Of a DNA stretch of 64,000 bases, positions 54,207 to 64,000 are shown piece by piece. The position numbers and the translations under genes are program-made. The stretch's first letter is position 1, and each line of letters opens with the position of its first letter. The stretch is from Pomphorhynchus laevis (lineage: Eukaryota; Acanthocephala; Palaeacanthocephala; Echinorhynchida; Pomphorhynchidae): the NCBI GenBank assembly GCA_012934845.2, contig WNNJ02003587.1:45538-109537 (forward strand). Reading direction: 5' to 3'. The notes below the pieces were generated by a model. It did not search any database. It saw only the letters and a list, made by a program, of their open reading frames with translations, and was not told the DNA's origin.

Positions 54207-54599
54207 TCCTACGTCACCCTTGGAGAAATCTTGACCTCTCCCTTCTCCGCTTTGTCTTACTCAAATCGTCTATTTCCTATCCTACAATAACATATTCCTC
54301 TCTTCATGATCTCGCCTTTCTTTTCGACACTGAACTTACATCCATTCTTGATCTTCTCTTGCCCTTCAAGCATCACCCACACCGTCGCTTGCACCGTGCC
54401 ACATGGTTTGACAACCAATGCCTACTCTCAAAGCGTCGATTCCGTCATGCTTTTCGATTCTATTTTCGATACGTGATTTCCGTTCAATCACTCCGTCTTT
54501 CTGTGATTCCTATCTTGCTCTTCGCCGGTATCATCTCAACCTACTACGTACCAAATGCAACTCCTTCTGGCAGCATAAAATAATCACTTCATTCAACTC

Positions 54600-56340
54600 C
54601 AAGACTCTCTGGCATACTTTTAACTCAATCCTTGCTCGCTCCTCTTTGCCGTGCAACATCAATCCCCATGATCATTCGTCATCTCTCCAAACCAAAGTAT
54701 CCACGTTGCTCGCTCTCACACCCCGGTTACAATCATATCCCATTCTGCCCCGCCTAGCCTCATCCATCCGGAACTCTTTCATCTTCTTCCCTGTCTCACC
54801 TACCGAAGTCTCATCTGTTCTCATGTCCTTGCCCAACAAAACCTCACCTGCCGATCCCCTGCCTACCCACATACTTAAATCCATATGCTCATCGATATCC
54901 CCTTTTTCACAACCTTGTTTAACCGTCCATCCGCAGTCGTATCTTCTCTTCACACTAGAAATCCGCAATCGTTCGATCCCTACTTAAGAAACAATCGCTC
55001 GACCCTTCCATTACTTCTAGCTATCGCCCCATTTCACTACTCCCTACTCTTTCTAAGCTCTTAGAACGCCTCATCTTAATACAAATCAACGCTTATCTCT
55101 CCTCATCCAATCTGTACCCTCCTTTCCAATCCGTTTTCCGCTCTAATCACTCGACAGAAATCGCATGCATAAAAGTGTACAACGACTTACTCATTTCTCG
55201 AGACAAGGCTCTATATAGTGTTCTCATCTCCCTCGACCTCTCCTCCGCATTCGACATTGTCGACCACTCCGTCCTCCTTTCTCGCCTTCGTTATGATTAC
55301 GGCTTTTCTTCCTCCTCCGTAGCTTGGTTTGCCTCATATCTATCCGACCGGTTCCTTTCGAGTCTGTTCTAATTCATCATTCTCCCCTCCCATCCCTATT
55401 TTTTACAGGGTCTCACAAGGTTCAGTCCTAGGTCCCCTTGTTTTCTCTCTTCTGATTGGCAATCTCTCTCCGTTTATCAAACCTTTCTCCTTTAACGTCA
55501 TGTAATACGCCGATGACATTCTCATCCATGCTCATGCACCCGCACATCGCATACACGATATCGGCATTTCTGCCTCGAACTGTCTTTCTTCTATCTACAA
55601 ACGTCTCTCCAATCTACATGTCGTTCTAAACCCCGACAAGTCTAAAATGATGTGGATCTTCCCCCATAAACCAAACATATCTCCTCCCACTGTATCTTTT
55701 GCCTCATTGACATCCCCATAGTACACAATCTCACTTTCCTAGGCTTCCATTTCGATGATCACCCTTCCCTTAAACCCTTCGTCCGCAACAAGGTCCTTTC
55801 GTCTAGTTTAATTCTCAGTGACATCCACCGTATCCGCTCTCTTATCAACTTCCTTTCTTGTATGTCTCTTATTTCATCGCTTCTCTCCCCCTAAAATCGA
55901 TTACTGCCTTAGCCTTTTCGCCAATTCTCCAAAATCCATCATCCTACCCCTACAACGAATAATCAACACCGCCGTTCGAGTGCTCTTTCGTCTCCGTCGC
56001 TTCGACCACACATCCACATATCTTGCCCAACTCTACTGGTTCACCATCCACATCCGTATCAAACTCCGCCTTCTTCTCGTAACTTTTAGTCTCATCGCCG
56101 TCGGCTCCCCATCGTTCATTAAACCTTCCTTTCTTATACGAAACTTGCCCCACCTCACTATCGCTGCGTACCCGTCATACCATCTTACTCCACGTTCCCA
56201 ATTACTCTTACAACTATGGTCTCCGATCCCTCCTCGTCGCCGCCTCACTCGCCTGGAATCAACTCCCTCTCGACGTCCGCCGCGCTTCCTCGTTTGTCAC
56301 ATTCAAACACCTCCTCCGTTCACGCCTTCTCGACACATGA
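54600..56340 (+). pseudogene. L2-like reverse transcriptase of copy F
   Basis: Pieces: FPVSPTEVSSVLMSLPNKTS (near 54790), SVFRSNHSTEIACIKVYNDL (55130-55190), LDLSSAFDIVDHSVLLSRL (55235), a degraded VSQGSVLGPLVFSLLIGNL block (55410-55465) lacking the usual GVPQG, VMXYADDILIHAHAPAH with a TAA inside (55500-55545) and LPLQRIINTAVRVLFRLRR (55945-56000). Inactive. Confidence 0.82.
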
Positions 56341-56410
56341 TTTACATTTTTGTTTGTTGTGGTCATGTAGGCGTGCACTGGCACGCATTTGCCACGTTAA
56401 AATAAATCCT

Positions 56411-56990
56411 TTTTTACTAGTAAAGCTTTAAATATCCGAAGCCATATGCTAAGAAGGTTATTATTTATTCGTTCCGGTAATGGACTACGTGGTTATTCAC
56501 CTTAGTCGCCAGAGGATAATTCGCCTAGGAGCGTTGTAATTTGGGTGAAGGATCATAAATCAATAGAACCCACTGAATACTGTACAAGCGCAGACAATGG
56601 AGAAGTTTAAAAGAAATTTACAAATTTAAAGTAAATATGCCTTTTTTAATATTTTTGTTGGCCTCATTGTGACGTAATTATGAGCTCTGCTCGTTGTACA
56701 TTGTCATATAAGTCGATACATTTGACTGACTGTATCGGTTTATAGACCGTTTATAAAGATTTGATAATTTAGCAGTGCTAGTTACTTTAACATCATACTT
56801 TTGCTTTTTAATTAAAAAACCGAATCAGATTATCGTTTGAAATTAGCGTAATATTCCTTTTGAATTCCAAATCACCATTAAGTTAAGCTAAAATTTAAAG
56901 TTTAAATGCAATTTGCATAATTGATTTAGCTCGCCACTTGCATTGATATTTATTATGCATTACTAAATATTTGTATTTACATTTTTTCAG
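56411..56990. other. Stretch before huntingtin exons
   Basis: A CR1-type 3' end remnant (GAGCTCTGCTCGTTGTACATT, near 56682) is present; otherwise AT-rich. No convincing first huntingtin exon was found; the piece ends in the acceptor ATTTTTTCAG at 56981-56990. Confidence 0.5.
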
Positions 56991-57060
56991 AAGTTTCTTT
57001 ACCTAATATGGTTGATCAGATTGAATCTACTGTAAACGAACTCAATCAGTTCATTTTAAG
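56991..57060 (+). CDS. HTT: Huntingtin exon (first one found)
   Basis: The 70-bp exon lies between ATTTTTTCAG and AAG|GTTAAC. It encodes VSLPNMVDQIESTVNELNQF plus IL and leaves two bases (AG) that are completed by the T of the next exon. An in-frame ATG at 57008 could be the start if no upstream coding exon exists. Confidence 0.7.
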
Positions 57061-60000
57061 GTTAACATTTTTAGAAGTTTATTTTTGAAAATAATTTGTA
57101 TTACTAAGATTATTAAAACGCTTCTCAATGTATATATTCGCATTTTTGATTTGCCTGTAAATGACTTGCCGGCTTATATCCATAATTAACTATTGAATAA
57201 ATTGTGACGATTGGTTTTGCAAAATTTGTCTTTTTATAGTATTCTTGTGTTCACAAACATGATGCAATGCCAATCTTACTGTTGGTTTTTAGACAGTTTT
57301 ATATTTAAAACGTGGTCCAAACAAAAAATTACAATCTGCCATCATATGGACGGATGCCGGTCTATAAAAGACTATGAAGATTATATACAATTATCTCCAT
57401 CATATCTTTAATATTAAGCAACTCGGTAAATGTTCAATCATTCTTCTTATTGGGGGATTTCAATATGCCCCATATTGTTTGAAACAATTATGCACAGGTT
57501 CCTGGTTGTGATCCTTAATTTATACTACTTGAAACTATATTGTTTATGCATATTTTAAAATATAAATATTTTATAAAATATATATTTTATTAAATACATA
57601 TATATATGTTATAACTGCTATGTGTGGGAGTAAGTTTACACTTACAATTTTGATACACATGAATTGAATATTACGTTAAATCGTGTACCTTAAGATATCA
57701 ACATTAGTTTCCGATAAACTTTGTTTTCCTATGAAACTAAAGTTAGAAAAATATAGTCTTATTGTTTCCTTGAAGTAGGAATTAAAATTTTATAACGATT
57801 TAAGAAACTGTATTGAAATTTCTCTACACAAAAGAAAACTATGCATAAAACAAGTTATTGTTTGATTGATGTGAATGTCTTTATTTAATGTTGTCTCATT
57901 AAAGTATTTAATTAGATCACAATAAGGGCGAAAATAGAGAAGAACAACTGATTGAAGAAGCAGCTGATATTCCAAACTATATAAAAGCCGCTTATTGGTT
58001 TGCAATATGATTCAAGCTTGTTCTATAGTTTTTTAAGTTCTTTAATGCAAGATTTTAGGAACTGCTTTTTTGGAAAGCATAAAAAAGAATTAATCCCATC
58101 TTAAATAAATTTTTATATTTTGAAGTATCCGTTATATTCTTTTTATTTTATGCCACTAGCAATTCAAAAAATGCACGAGAAAAAATCAGATTGGCTAATC
58201 AGTTATCATTACTGGTTTCTAACGCCGATTCCAGGTTACAATAATATATGTGTATGAATGAACTTCTGTAAATAAACGCTTTTTTTAGTGCAATATCTTC
58301 CAATTTAAAATTATTTACTTCCATTTTCAACGTAATCTTGTCCCTTTGTGAAGATACAAACGACGGTGTACGAATTGTTTCGAATGAGATTTTCAATAAA
58401 TTCATTAACGTAAGTTATTGATTTACTTAAAAAGTTACTTCTATTCCAAATTGTCATAGACTCAACGAAAATGCAATTTACTTCGATTACAAATTGAATT
58501 AACAACGAATTTGTTTAATAAGAAATTAATTTCTTATCAACGCATCAATGCAATTTTGCCACGAATTGGAATATTGTTTAAAAATGCTGTGCCTTCCTGG
58601 AAAATGTATTTCAGCATTAGAACAAATAAATGACTCTTATTATTTATTGCTAAGATATCTTGCTGAGAATACAATATCTGCTTTGATCTCTCTTGCGAAT
58701 TCAAATGATGAATCTATTCATGAATGCTTATTTCAGCACCTTGAAACAATCCTGACCCCGATATCCTCTCACATCGATCCGGGTCAATCAAAGGTATTGA
58801 GCTGTTAGCCAAATATTTTAACCTAATCTTGTAATATGCATATTGATTAGAATTTAATGACAGTATAAAATTATATTAGAACGAAATTATATTATATCAG
58901 CACAAAATTATATTAGAACTAAATATAAAAATTATTTTAAATAATATTAATAATTAATAATTTAATTAATACTTAATTATTAATTAAATTAAGCTAAGAA
59001 TTTCGACATCAATTAAAATAATAATTAAAATCAGACAGTTATTTTAAATGTGGACGTATAAAACACTGAGTAACAATAATGTAGCCCTGAATTACAAAAT
59101 CATATTTCCTAAATATTACCAGGAAGCTGTAATTAAAGACCTTCTACAAATAACGTTACAGATTAACTCCTCAAAGAAATGGTTCTAGAAAATATAAAAC
59201 AGCGAATAGTAAATAATGGCTTTAACCAGAGGAGAGGTAATATAAAAAGAAGAGGGATTATATCATTAATAATATCCTGGTCAATAGTGGACATCCTACT
59301 TTGGCAATTAAAAAATCTTATTTTAAAGGAAATAATGTTAGGAAAAAACTGGTAGGACTTCAATTAAAATCAAAATACATAGTATACCCTATATTAATGA
59401 TAAATGAAGCACCAAAATGATTAAGCACATAAATGTTCTGGAAAGGGACATAAAAACACAATTGTTAACATCAAAAAATGCCTAAAATAAAAAACATTTT
59501 AATTAATAAAAACATTTAGGCGGCTAAATAAGTGACTGACTTGTACTAGCCTTAAAGTTAGTGTTGGTAGACTAGCTCGGATCCCTCTGATGATCCCAAC
59601 TATAAATTAATCTTAAGAAAATGGAAGAAGGTCCCCGTTGTGCGGTATGAACAACTCCTGAATATTCAGGCGGCTAAATAACTGACTGACTTGTATTAGC
59701 CTTCGAACTAGTCGTTGGTTTACTAGCTCGGATCTCTCTAATGATCCCAACAATGGATTAATCTTAATAAAGCGGTATTAGCCTTGTATTAGCTAGTCGT
59801 TGGTTTACTAGCTCGGATCTCTCTAATGATCCCAATTAAGCTTTATTAAGATCTCTAATGATCTAAATAAAGCGGAAGATGGTCGATGTGTTCTTGTTTC
59901 CTCTTAACAAAAGATGTTGGACTATCGGCTGATTAGGAGACATTAGATATCTGAACAAAAAACCGTTTTCTTGTAAAAATGGCATTAGTTTACTAAAGGA

Positions 60001-60709
60001 TATAGAGAACAGCAAAAATCTGAACAAATAATCATATGAATCTAATTATTATGATAATCGAATTTTCATAATAATCGAACATTTTAATAATCGAATTATT
60101 AAGTATTAAAATTAAATGTTTAATTTAATAATATATTATTAAAATAATATAAAATAATATAATCGAATGTATAATTGACATACAATTAAAATTCACTTGA
60201 ATGCAGCATTTTAAACACGTGATTTTGAGCATTATATCAAAATTTTTAAATTGTTTGTTGATTTGTTTCTTTTTTGTCATTAATATATTAAGTATTGAGT
60301 ATACATACTATATAAAATATATTGTATATAATATATAATATTATATAGCATGTAGTATATATACTATATAGTATATATAGTATATAGTATATAATATATT
60401 ATATATAGTATATATAATATATACTATATATAATATATTATATATATCGAGTATATATTATAATACTTCATTACATATAATACTTAACTTTTATCTCTTT
60501 AGAAGTTGGCGTGCATTTTTTTCGATAAAATGCTGTTCAATTCAAATTCCCCTGTGCTTCGTCGATGCTGTTCGAGAAATGCTGTCGTTACTTGTTTCTG
60601 TTCGAGATTCGTTATTCTCAATCTAAGTGATATGCATCAACTATGTATATGTAAGCTGTTTGATAAAGACATTTACTGTTTTCATATCGATGTGACAACT
60701 TTAAAGAAG
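56991..60709 (+). CDS. HTT: Huntingtin homologue, N-terminal HEAT exons
   Basis: Five exons join in frame: 56991-57060, 58289-58409, 58460-58605, 58655-58793 and 60503-60709. The joined protein follows animal huntingtin over about 200 residues of the N-terminal HEAT domain: LSLCEDTNDGVRIVSNEIFN against a ...LLCSDD...VRMVADECLN pattern; CNLLRLQIEL against SNLPRLQLEL; a WKIYLAENTISALI segment, then NDESIHECLFQHLETIL, against the RPYLVNLLPCL and ESVQETL blocks; and SNSPVLRRCCSRNAVVTCF against SSSPTIRRTAAGSAVSIC. All introns are GT-AG; they are 1,228, 50, 49 and 1,709 bp. Huntingtin is a large HEAT-repeat scaffold for vesicle transport and other complexes. The first exon (and any glutamine tract) is not identified, and later exons lie outside or were not found. 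No disabling change is seen. Confidence 0.85.
57432..57520 (+). pseudogene. CR1-like endonuclease fragment in a huntingtin intron
   Basis: FFLLGDFNMPHIV, then TGA in place of the usual Trp, then NNYAQVPGCDP: the GDFN active-site block of a LINE endonuclease. It shows that the 1.2-kb intron grew by insertion. Confidence 0.7.
58289..58409 (+). CDS. HTT: Huntingtin exon
   Basis: Acceptor TTTTTTTAG; donor AAC|GTAAGT. It encodes SSNLKLFTSIFNVILSL, then CEDTNDGVRIVSNEIFNKFI. The C-D-VR-V--E--NK-I spacing matches huntingtin. Confidence 0.85.
58460..58605 (+). CDS. HTT: Huntingtin exon
   Basis: Follows a 50-bp intron (GTAAGT...TCATAG). It encodes CNLLRLQIELTTNLFNKKLI, then RINAILPRIGILFKNAVPSW, equivalent to the LPRLQLELY...ALWRFAELAHLVRP segment. 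Ends in the middle of a codon (AT). Confidence 0.87.
58655..58793 (+). CDS. HTT: Huntingtin exon
   Basis: Follows a 49-bp intron (GTATTT...GCTAAG) whose removal restores frame: AT|A TAT gives Ile-Tyr. It encodes YLAENTISALISLANSNDES, then IHECLFQHLETILTPISSHI, and ends TCAAAG|GTATTG. Confidence 0.87.
59518..59870 (+). repeat. Degenerate tandem repeat, period 150 then about 85
   Basis: GGCGGCTAAATAA(G/C)TGACTGAC at 59519 recurs at 59669. The sub-block TTTACTAGCTCGGATCTCTC then TAATGATCCCAA recurs at about 59715 and 59800. It lies inside the 1.7-kb huntingtin intron. The unit contains TCTGATGATCC but no paired GAAA box. Confidence 0.85.
60295..60460. repeat. TATA-type dinucleotide-rich low-complexity tract
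   Basis: Almost purely TATA/ATAC runs with multiple overlapping palindromes, directly before the acceptor of the 60503 exon. Confidence 0.9.
60503..60709 (+). CDS. HTT: Huntingtin exon
   Basis: Acceptor TTATCTCTTTAG. It is open for 69 codons in phase 0. KLACIFFDKMLFNSNSPVLR and RCCSRNAVVTCFCSR match the next HEAT region of huntingtin. The last third (FVILNLSD...TTLKK) has no clear match, so the real donor could be earlier than AAG|GTATAA at 60710 (for example GTAAGC near 60651). Confidence 0.75.
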
Positions 60710-60889
60710 GTATAAGCAGAATTATAACAAACCGAAACAAGAAATGAAAAGTAAAATATAAGTATTAGATGACAGCTGACAAAAGCAGCCAATAGTGAAA
60801 TTGCTTTAATTGTTGTTAAAGCAATCACTTATTAATGTTGACTTTTATAAAATGAAAATACGCTTGGTAGAGTCAAAAAATCCTATTTA

Positions 60890-61315
60890 TATTAAAATGA
60901 TATTATTCGTTTTTATTAAATTTTAAATTAATATAAATTAAATTAATTCAACTTATATTAATAGCAATATTATTAATAGTTATTGATAATTATCACTTAT
61001 TAATAATTAATAATAATTAATAATTTTTAATAATATTAGATATTCGATATCTAATAATATCTCATAACATTTTCCGTTTAAAAGTTTAAATTTATTTTTC
61101 ACATCAACAATCGTGAAGATATTTTTATTTTATAAAGCTTAGGAATAAGTCAGCTATAATTAGGCCATTATTATATTATACCATTATTTATTATAATGAT
61201 ATTATTCGTTTTTATTGAACTAAAATTAATATAAATTAATTCAACTTATATTAATAGCAATATTATTAATAATTATTAATAATATTATTAGATATTCGAT
61301 ATCTTTGTCTGAAAT
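60890..61315 (+). repeat. Direct-repeat pair
   Basis: TGATATTATTCGTTTTTATT...ATTCAACTTATATTAATAGCAATATTATTAATA...TTAGATATTCGATATCT occurs at about 60897-61055 and again at 61195-61305. The segment after the first copy (CATTTTCCGTTTAAAAGTTTAAATT) resembles 35775-35810 in the Penelope-flank-like repeat. Confidence 0.8.
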
Positions 61316-61579
61316 TTTTTTCCTGTATAATCACGCAACAGTGATGTGTATTTTAGTGTATTAAATTTTTTTATTCAAGTATTTTTTATTTAATTTTCCA
61401 AGTATTGAATATTTTAAGTATTTAAAACTATATAACGACAATTACAAGGCATTCATTTAAGGTGATACAAACTGTTGACGATTATAAAAATTCAATTATT
61501 TGATTTATGATTTCTTTAAAAAATTCAATTATTTGCTAATAAATACTAAATCCACAATCTTCTTCCATTTCAAATATAT

Positions 61580-61790
61580 AGTTATTATAAGAACGAAGAA
61601 GAAAAAATCCTTTATTTGATTAAAATTCTATATTTCGATAGCTCCTGCTATCATCAGGATTACAATAAAATGCTTCACAATGAAATGTGGAACATTTTAT
61701 TGTAATCCTGATGATGATAGCAGGAGCTATCGAAAAATATTTTTTTTATCAAATAAAAAATAATTTCTGCTTCTTTGTTCTTGTAATATA
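61580..61790. repeat. Long inverted repeat with hammerhead-like box in each arm
   Basis: 61633-61671 is complementary to 61692-61734 except for an extra GAT, around a 20-bp spacer; weaker pairing extends to about 61585 and 61790. The right arm (plus) reads CTGATGA-T-GATAGC-AGGA-GCTATC-GAAA, a hammerhead-like core with one extra base before stem II. The left arm (minus) has the same core with three bases fewer. Confidence 0.75.
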
Positions 61791-64000
61791 ATACTATAAT
61801 AATTCTAAAATTTTTCTATTATAACTTTAATGTTATTTAAAAAATTATTTTATTTTAGCAGAAAATTACAATTAAAAGGTTACCCGCGAATGATCCCTAA
61901 TATCATCATTATACATTAAAATTTAACATTTAAAACTTTATTCATAAAATCTTCGGCTATCCGTAGCAAATCCTCATCTGGTTAGCCCCCAATTAATCTG
62001 CTGACCGTGCTCGAACCTGTGAAGTGCTGAGCGCGGGCTGCGAAACAAATAGATGTTGATCACGCAAGGAAGAAGCTTATCTTACGTCGAATAATATTGA
62101 TAATATTATAATATTATATAATATTATAATATATATATAAATATATTTAATATATTAATATAATATATATTAATATATATTAAATATATTAGATATGTTA
62201 AATATGCAATTAATATCAGTATTAATTGAACAATAAGTATTAATTGCATACATAGACGATTATACACAAATACAATCGGTTAAACATGTTTTTGTCACAT
62301 AAAATATATACAATAAAATATATAAATTAATTAATTGTTGAAAATAAAAAAGAAAATAGTTGGCTTTATCAACAAGTAATTTAAAAATGTTCTATCGTTT
62401 CTTTGAGTTATAAAAACAATTGTGTCAATCAATACCAAATTAGTTCTTGCTTTGATTATTTGCTTGGTAAGTATCCAAGCAAATAATGAAATAATAAAAG
62501 TAAATAAAGACAAGCAAATAATTAAAGTGTTAACATACATTCTCGATACAATAAGGAATTTAAAAATATTTTTTAGTTATTTTTTAATTGAAAACTTAAG
62601 TTAATTAAAAAACTAAGAATATTACTATGAATATTTATTTTAAATATTTACATATTTAATATTAAGAATATTAAATATTCTTAATTATATTTATATTTAT
62701 TAAAATAAATTTATGTATTTTGAGCAAATATTTTTGAAAATTTTTGAAAATTTATTTTATAAATTTTAGATAAATATTGAAAATTACGATTGATAATAAA
62801 TTTATATGTAAATTAATATTAATTTATTCTTAACTTGAATAATTTATTCGTCAATATAGCGATTATAAAAATTATATCCTATATATTATAGGATATCCTA
62901 TATATTATATCCTATATATTATAATCTATAGACTAAAGACTAATTAATTAAAAGAGGTTAATTTAGCAACTTGCAAGTCTAAAAAAGCACAGATGTATAA
63001 AAGTGGTGTTCTCTCTCTGAAATTTATCGAAAAGATAAGCTCAAGATTTATTTGCCAATATTTATATCTCTTGCAAAATGAACAATTTAAAAATATAAAC
63101 ACCGTGACTTAAACTTGATTTGAAATGTCTAAGGGAAAATGTGAATAAAGGATATAAACTAAAAGTATTTCAAAAATGTAATTTATAAAATAAGATTAAA
63201 CATTTAAAAGATTTTTAGTTGGCTAAATATCAAGTCTTAATTTTTAAAATAGTATCAAATTCAAAATATTTATTATTAAATAATGCCTGACTTTTAGAGC
63301 ACCGTCACTATACAAAATATAAGGAATTTAAAAGAAAAATATATAAACACCCTTTAATTGACTTCCAAGTCTTAAAAGGCAAAACAGTAAATTTCTAAAA
63401 TCAAATTATTGTGCTAGCCAGCAATTGCACAATTGCATAATTTAATCCATTTTGTTGTTATTTAAAAGAGATTAAGTCGAAACAGTGATGCATATCTTTT
63501 AAACCGCAGGATGAGTCGTCGATTTATCTTGTATTAATTTTATACTTGAGATTCTGTTTTGCAGAAAATATTCGTTATATATTCGATCAATAAAACCACA
63601 TTACGATGTCTGTAGAATGTATATTTATCGTAGAAATCGAAGAATGAATCAATCAAGCAGGTTTTAAACAGTTGTCATCGAATGCCCCATAAATTTGCAA
63701 ATTTGTATGGCGAAATGGTTATATTGTGTGTAGCAAAAAGGTGAAATCATTTAAAATTTTGCTTGTGTCATTGAATTATTAAATCGGATTTCGGAATTTT
63801 ATTATTAGAATATAGAAAATATTAAAATATTATTATTAAATTTTAATATTTATTATTAAATTTATAGTATTATATGGATTAAATACTTTATATATTTATT
63901 AATATACTTTATATATCCTTTATACACTTTATATATTTATATATAGTATTGTATAATAATATTATTATAAATTATAAAATATTATTATATTTTAATATAA

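Larger units (their letters stand above)
52690..56410 (+). mobile_element. L2-like LINE copy F, long but decayed
   Basis: Order: ORF1 remnant (about 52690-53480), ORF2 endonuclease (53451-54206), linker (54359-54583), RT pieces (54600-55800), C-terminal region (55818-56340), and the 3' end with hairpin GCGTGC-ACTG-GCACGC (56371-56386) followed by GCCACGTTAAAATAAATCC. It resembles copy B more than copies A, D and E. It ends about 580 bp before the first huntingtin exon. Confidence 0.9.
60716..64000. other. Very AT-rich stretch without confident gene
   Basis: Apart from the repeats listed, no coding sequence is convincing. Strong acceptor-like (GATTCTGTTTTGCAG at 63551-63565) and donor-like (TTGGTAAGTATCC, near 62464) sites exist on the plus strand, so further huntingtin exons could lie here, but the flanking frames show no clear match. 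The segment 62880-62930 is a TATATCC-type palindrome cluster. Confidence 0.4.

Noticed and set aside
58199-58505. Two overlapping minus-strand frames of 64-68 codons
   Set aside because: They are antisense shadows of the huntingtin exons at 58289-58605.
62404-62604. Possible further huntingtin exon (SINTKLVLALIICL before GTAAGT)
   Set aside because: The donor is good and a helical pattern is present, but the match to any huntingtin segment is too weak to claim.
63480-63540. GGATGAGTCGTCGATTT as a hammerhead core
   Set aside because: The CTGANGA box is not formed (GGATGAG) and no GAAA with a paired stem II follows.
63551-63670. Strong acceptor-like GATTCTGTTTTGCAG followed by an open stretch
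   Set aside because: The downstream frame shows no recognisable homology, and AT-rich sequence gives such sites by chance.
1-64000. CRISPR array, bacterial operon, tRNA or rRNA genes
   Set aside because: No regular spacer-repeat array, no Shine-Dalgarno-led gene clusters and no complete tRNA or rRNA were seen; only tRNA-like heads in retroposons.

Overview
The window is nuclear DNA of an invertebrate animal. It is very AT-rich, has spliceosomal introns of only about 50 bp, and is packed with broken retroelements. Nothing looks bacterial or organellar. The mix of CR1-like and L2-like LINEs, a Ty3/gypsy element, Penelope-like debris and short retroposons with hammerhead-like cores would suit a flatworm-like or other small spiralian genome, but the species cannot be fixed from sequence alone.

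Two host genes stand out. (1) 28463-31024 (+) is an uninterrupted 853-codon exportin-5 homologue (nuclear export of pre-miRNA and other structured RNA). (2) 56991-60709 (+) holds five phase-compatible exons of the N-terminal HEAT region of huntingtin. Two of its introns are 49-50 bp and two are 1.2-1.7 kb, the larger ones filled with LINE debris and tandem repeats; the gene probably runs past the right edge. A third host-derived piece, 22091-22345 (+), is a truncated calmodulin-like pseudogene abutting a decayed RT element.

Layout: 1-4600, L2-like LINE (+) facing CR1-like LINE pieces (-). 5794-14640, a CR1-like LINE (+) split by a complete gypsy element on the minus strand (7544-12826), whose left LTR is itself split by an L2-like LINE (7582-8904). 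14640-18600, short hammerhead-bearing retroposons, some with tRNA-like A/B boxes. 18625-22080, a site-specific-type RT element (zinc finger, PHD-like finger, RT, zinc knuckle, nuclease-like C-terminus), then the calmodulin fragment. 22350-25600, Penelope-like fragments and a CR1 3' end. 27645-28266, an orphan RT-associated nuclease domain, then exportin-5. 31400-39980, CR1-like, L2-like and PHD-RT fragments. 40080-47795, two L2-like copies in inverted orientation inserted in one CR1-like element. 46360-49541, a near-identical duplicate of 1-3181. 50800-52340, nuclease and RT fragments. 52690-56410, another long L2-like copy. 56991-60709, huntingtin exons. 60720-64000, very AT-rich sequence with inverted and direct repeats and no further confident gene.

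Most interesting points: huntingtin exons with minute introns; the calmodulin fragment at the end of an RT element; a gypsy element with 84-bp LTRs whose primer-binding region is an exact reverse complement of a stretch inside its own LTR (Tf1-like self-priming); and tRNA-headed retroposons carrying compact hammerhead-like motifs whose stem II covaries between copies.
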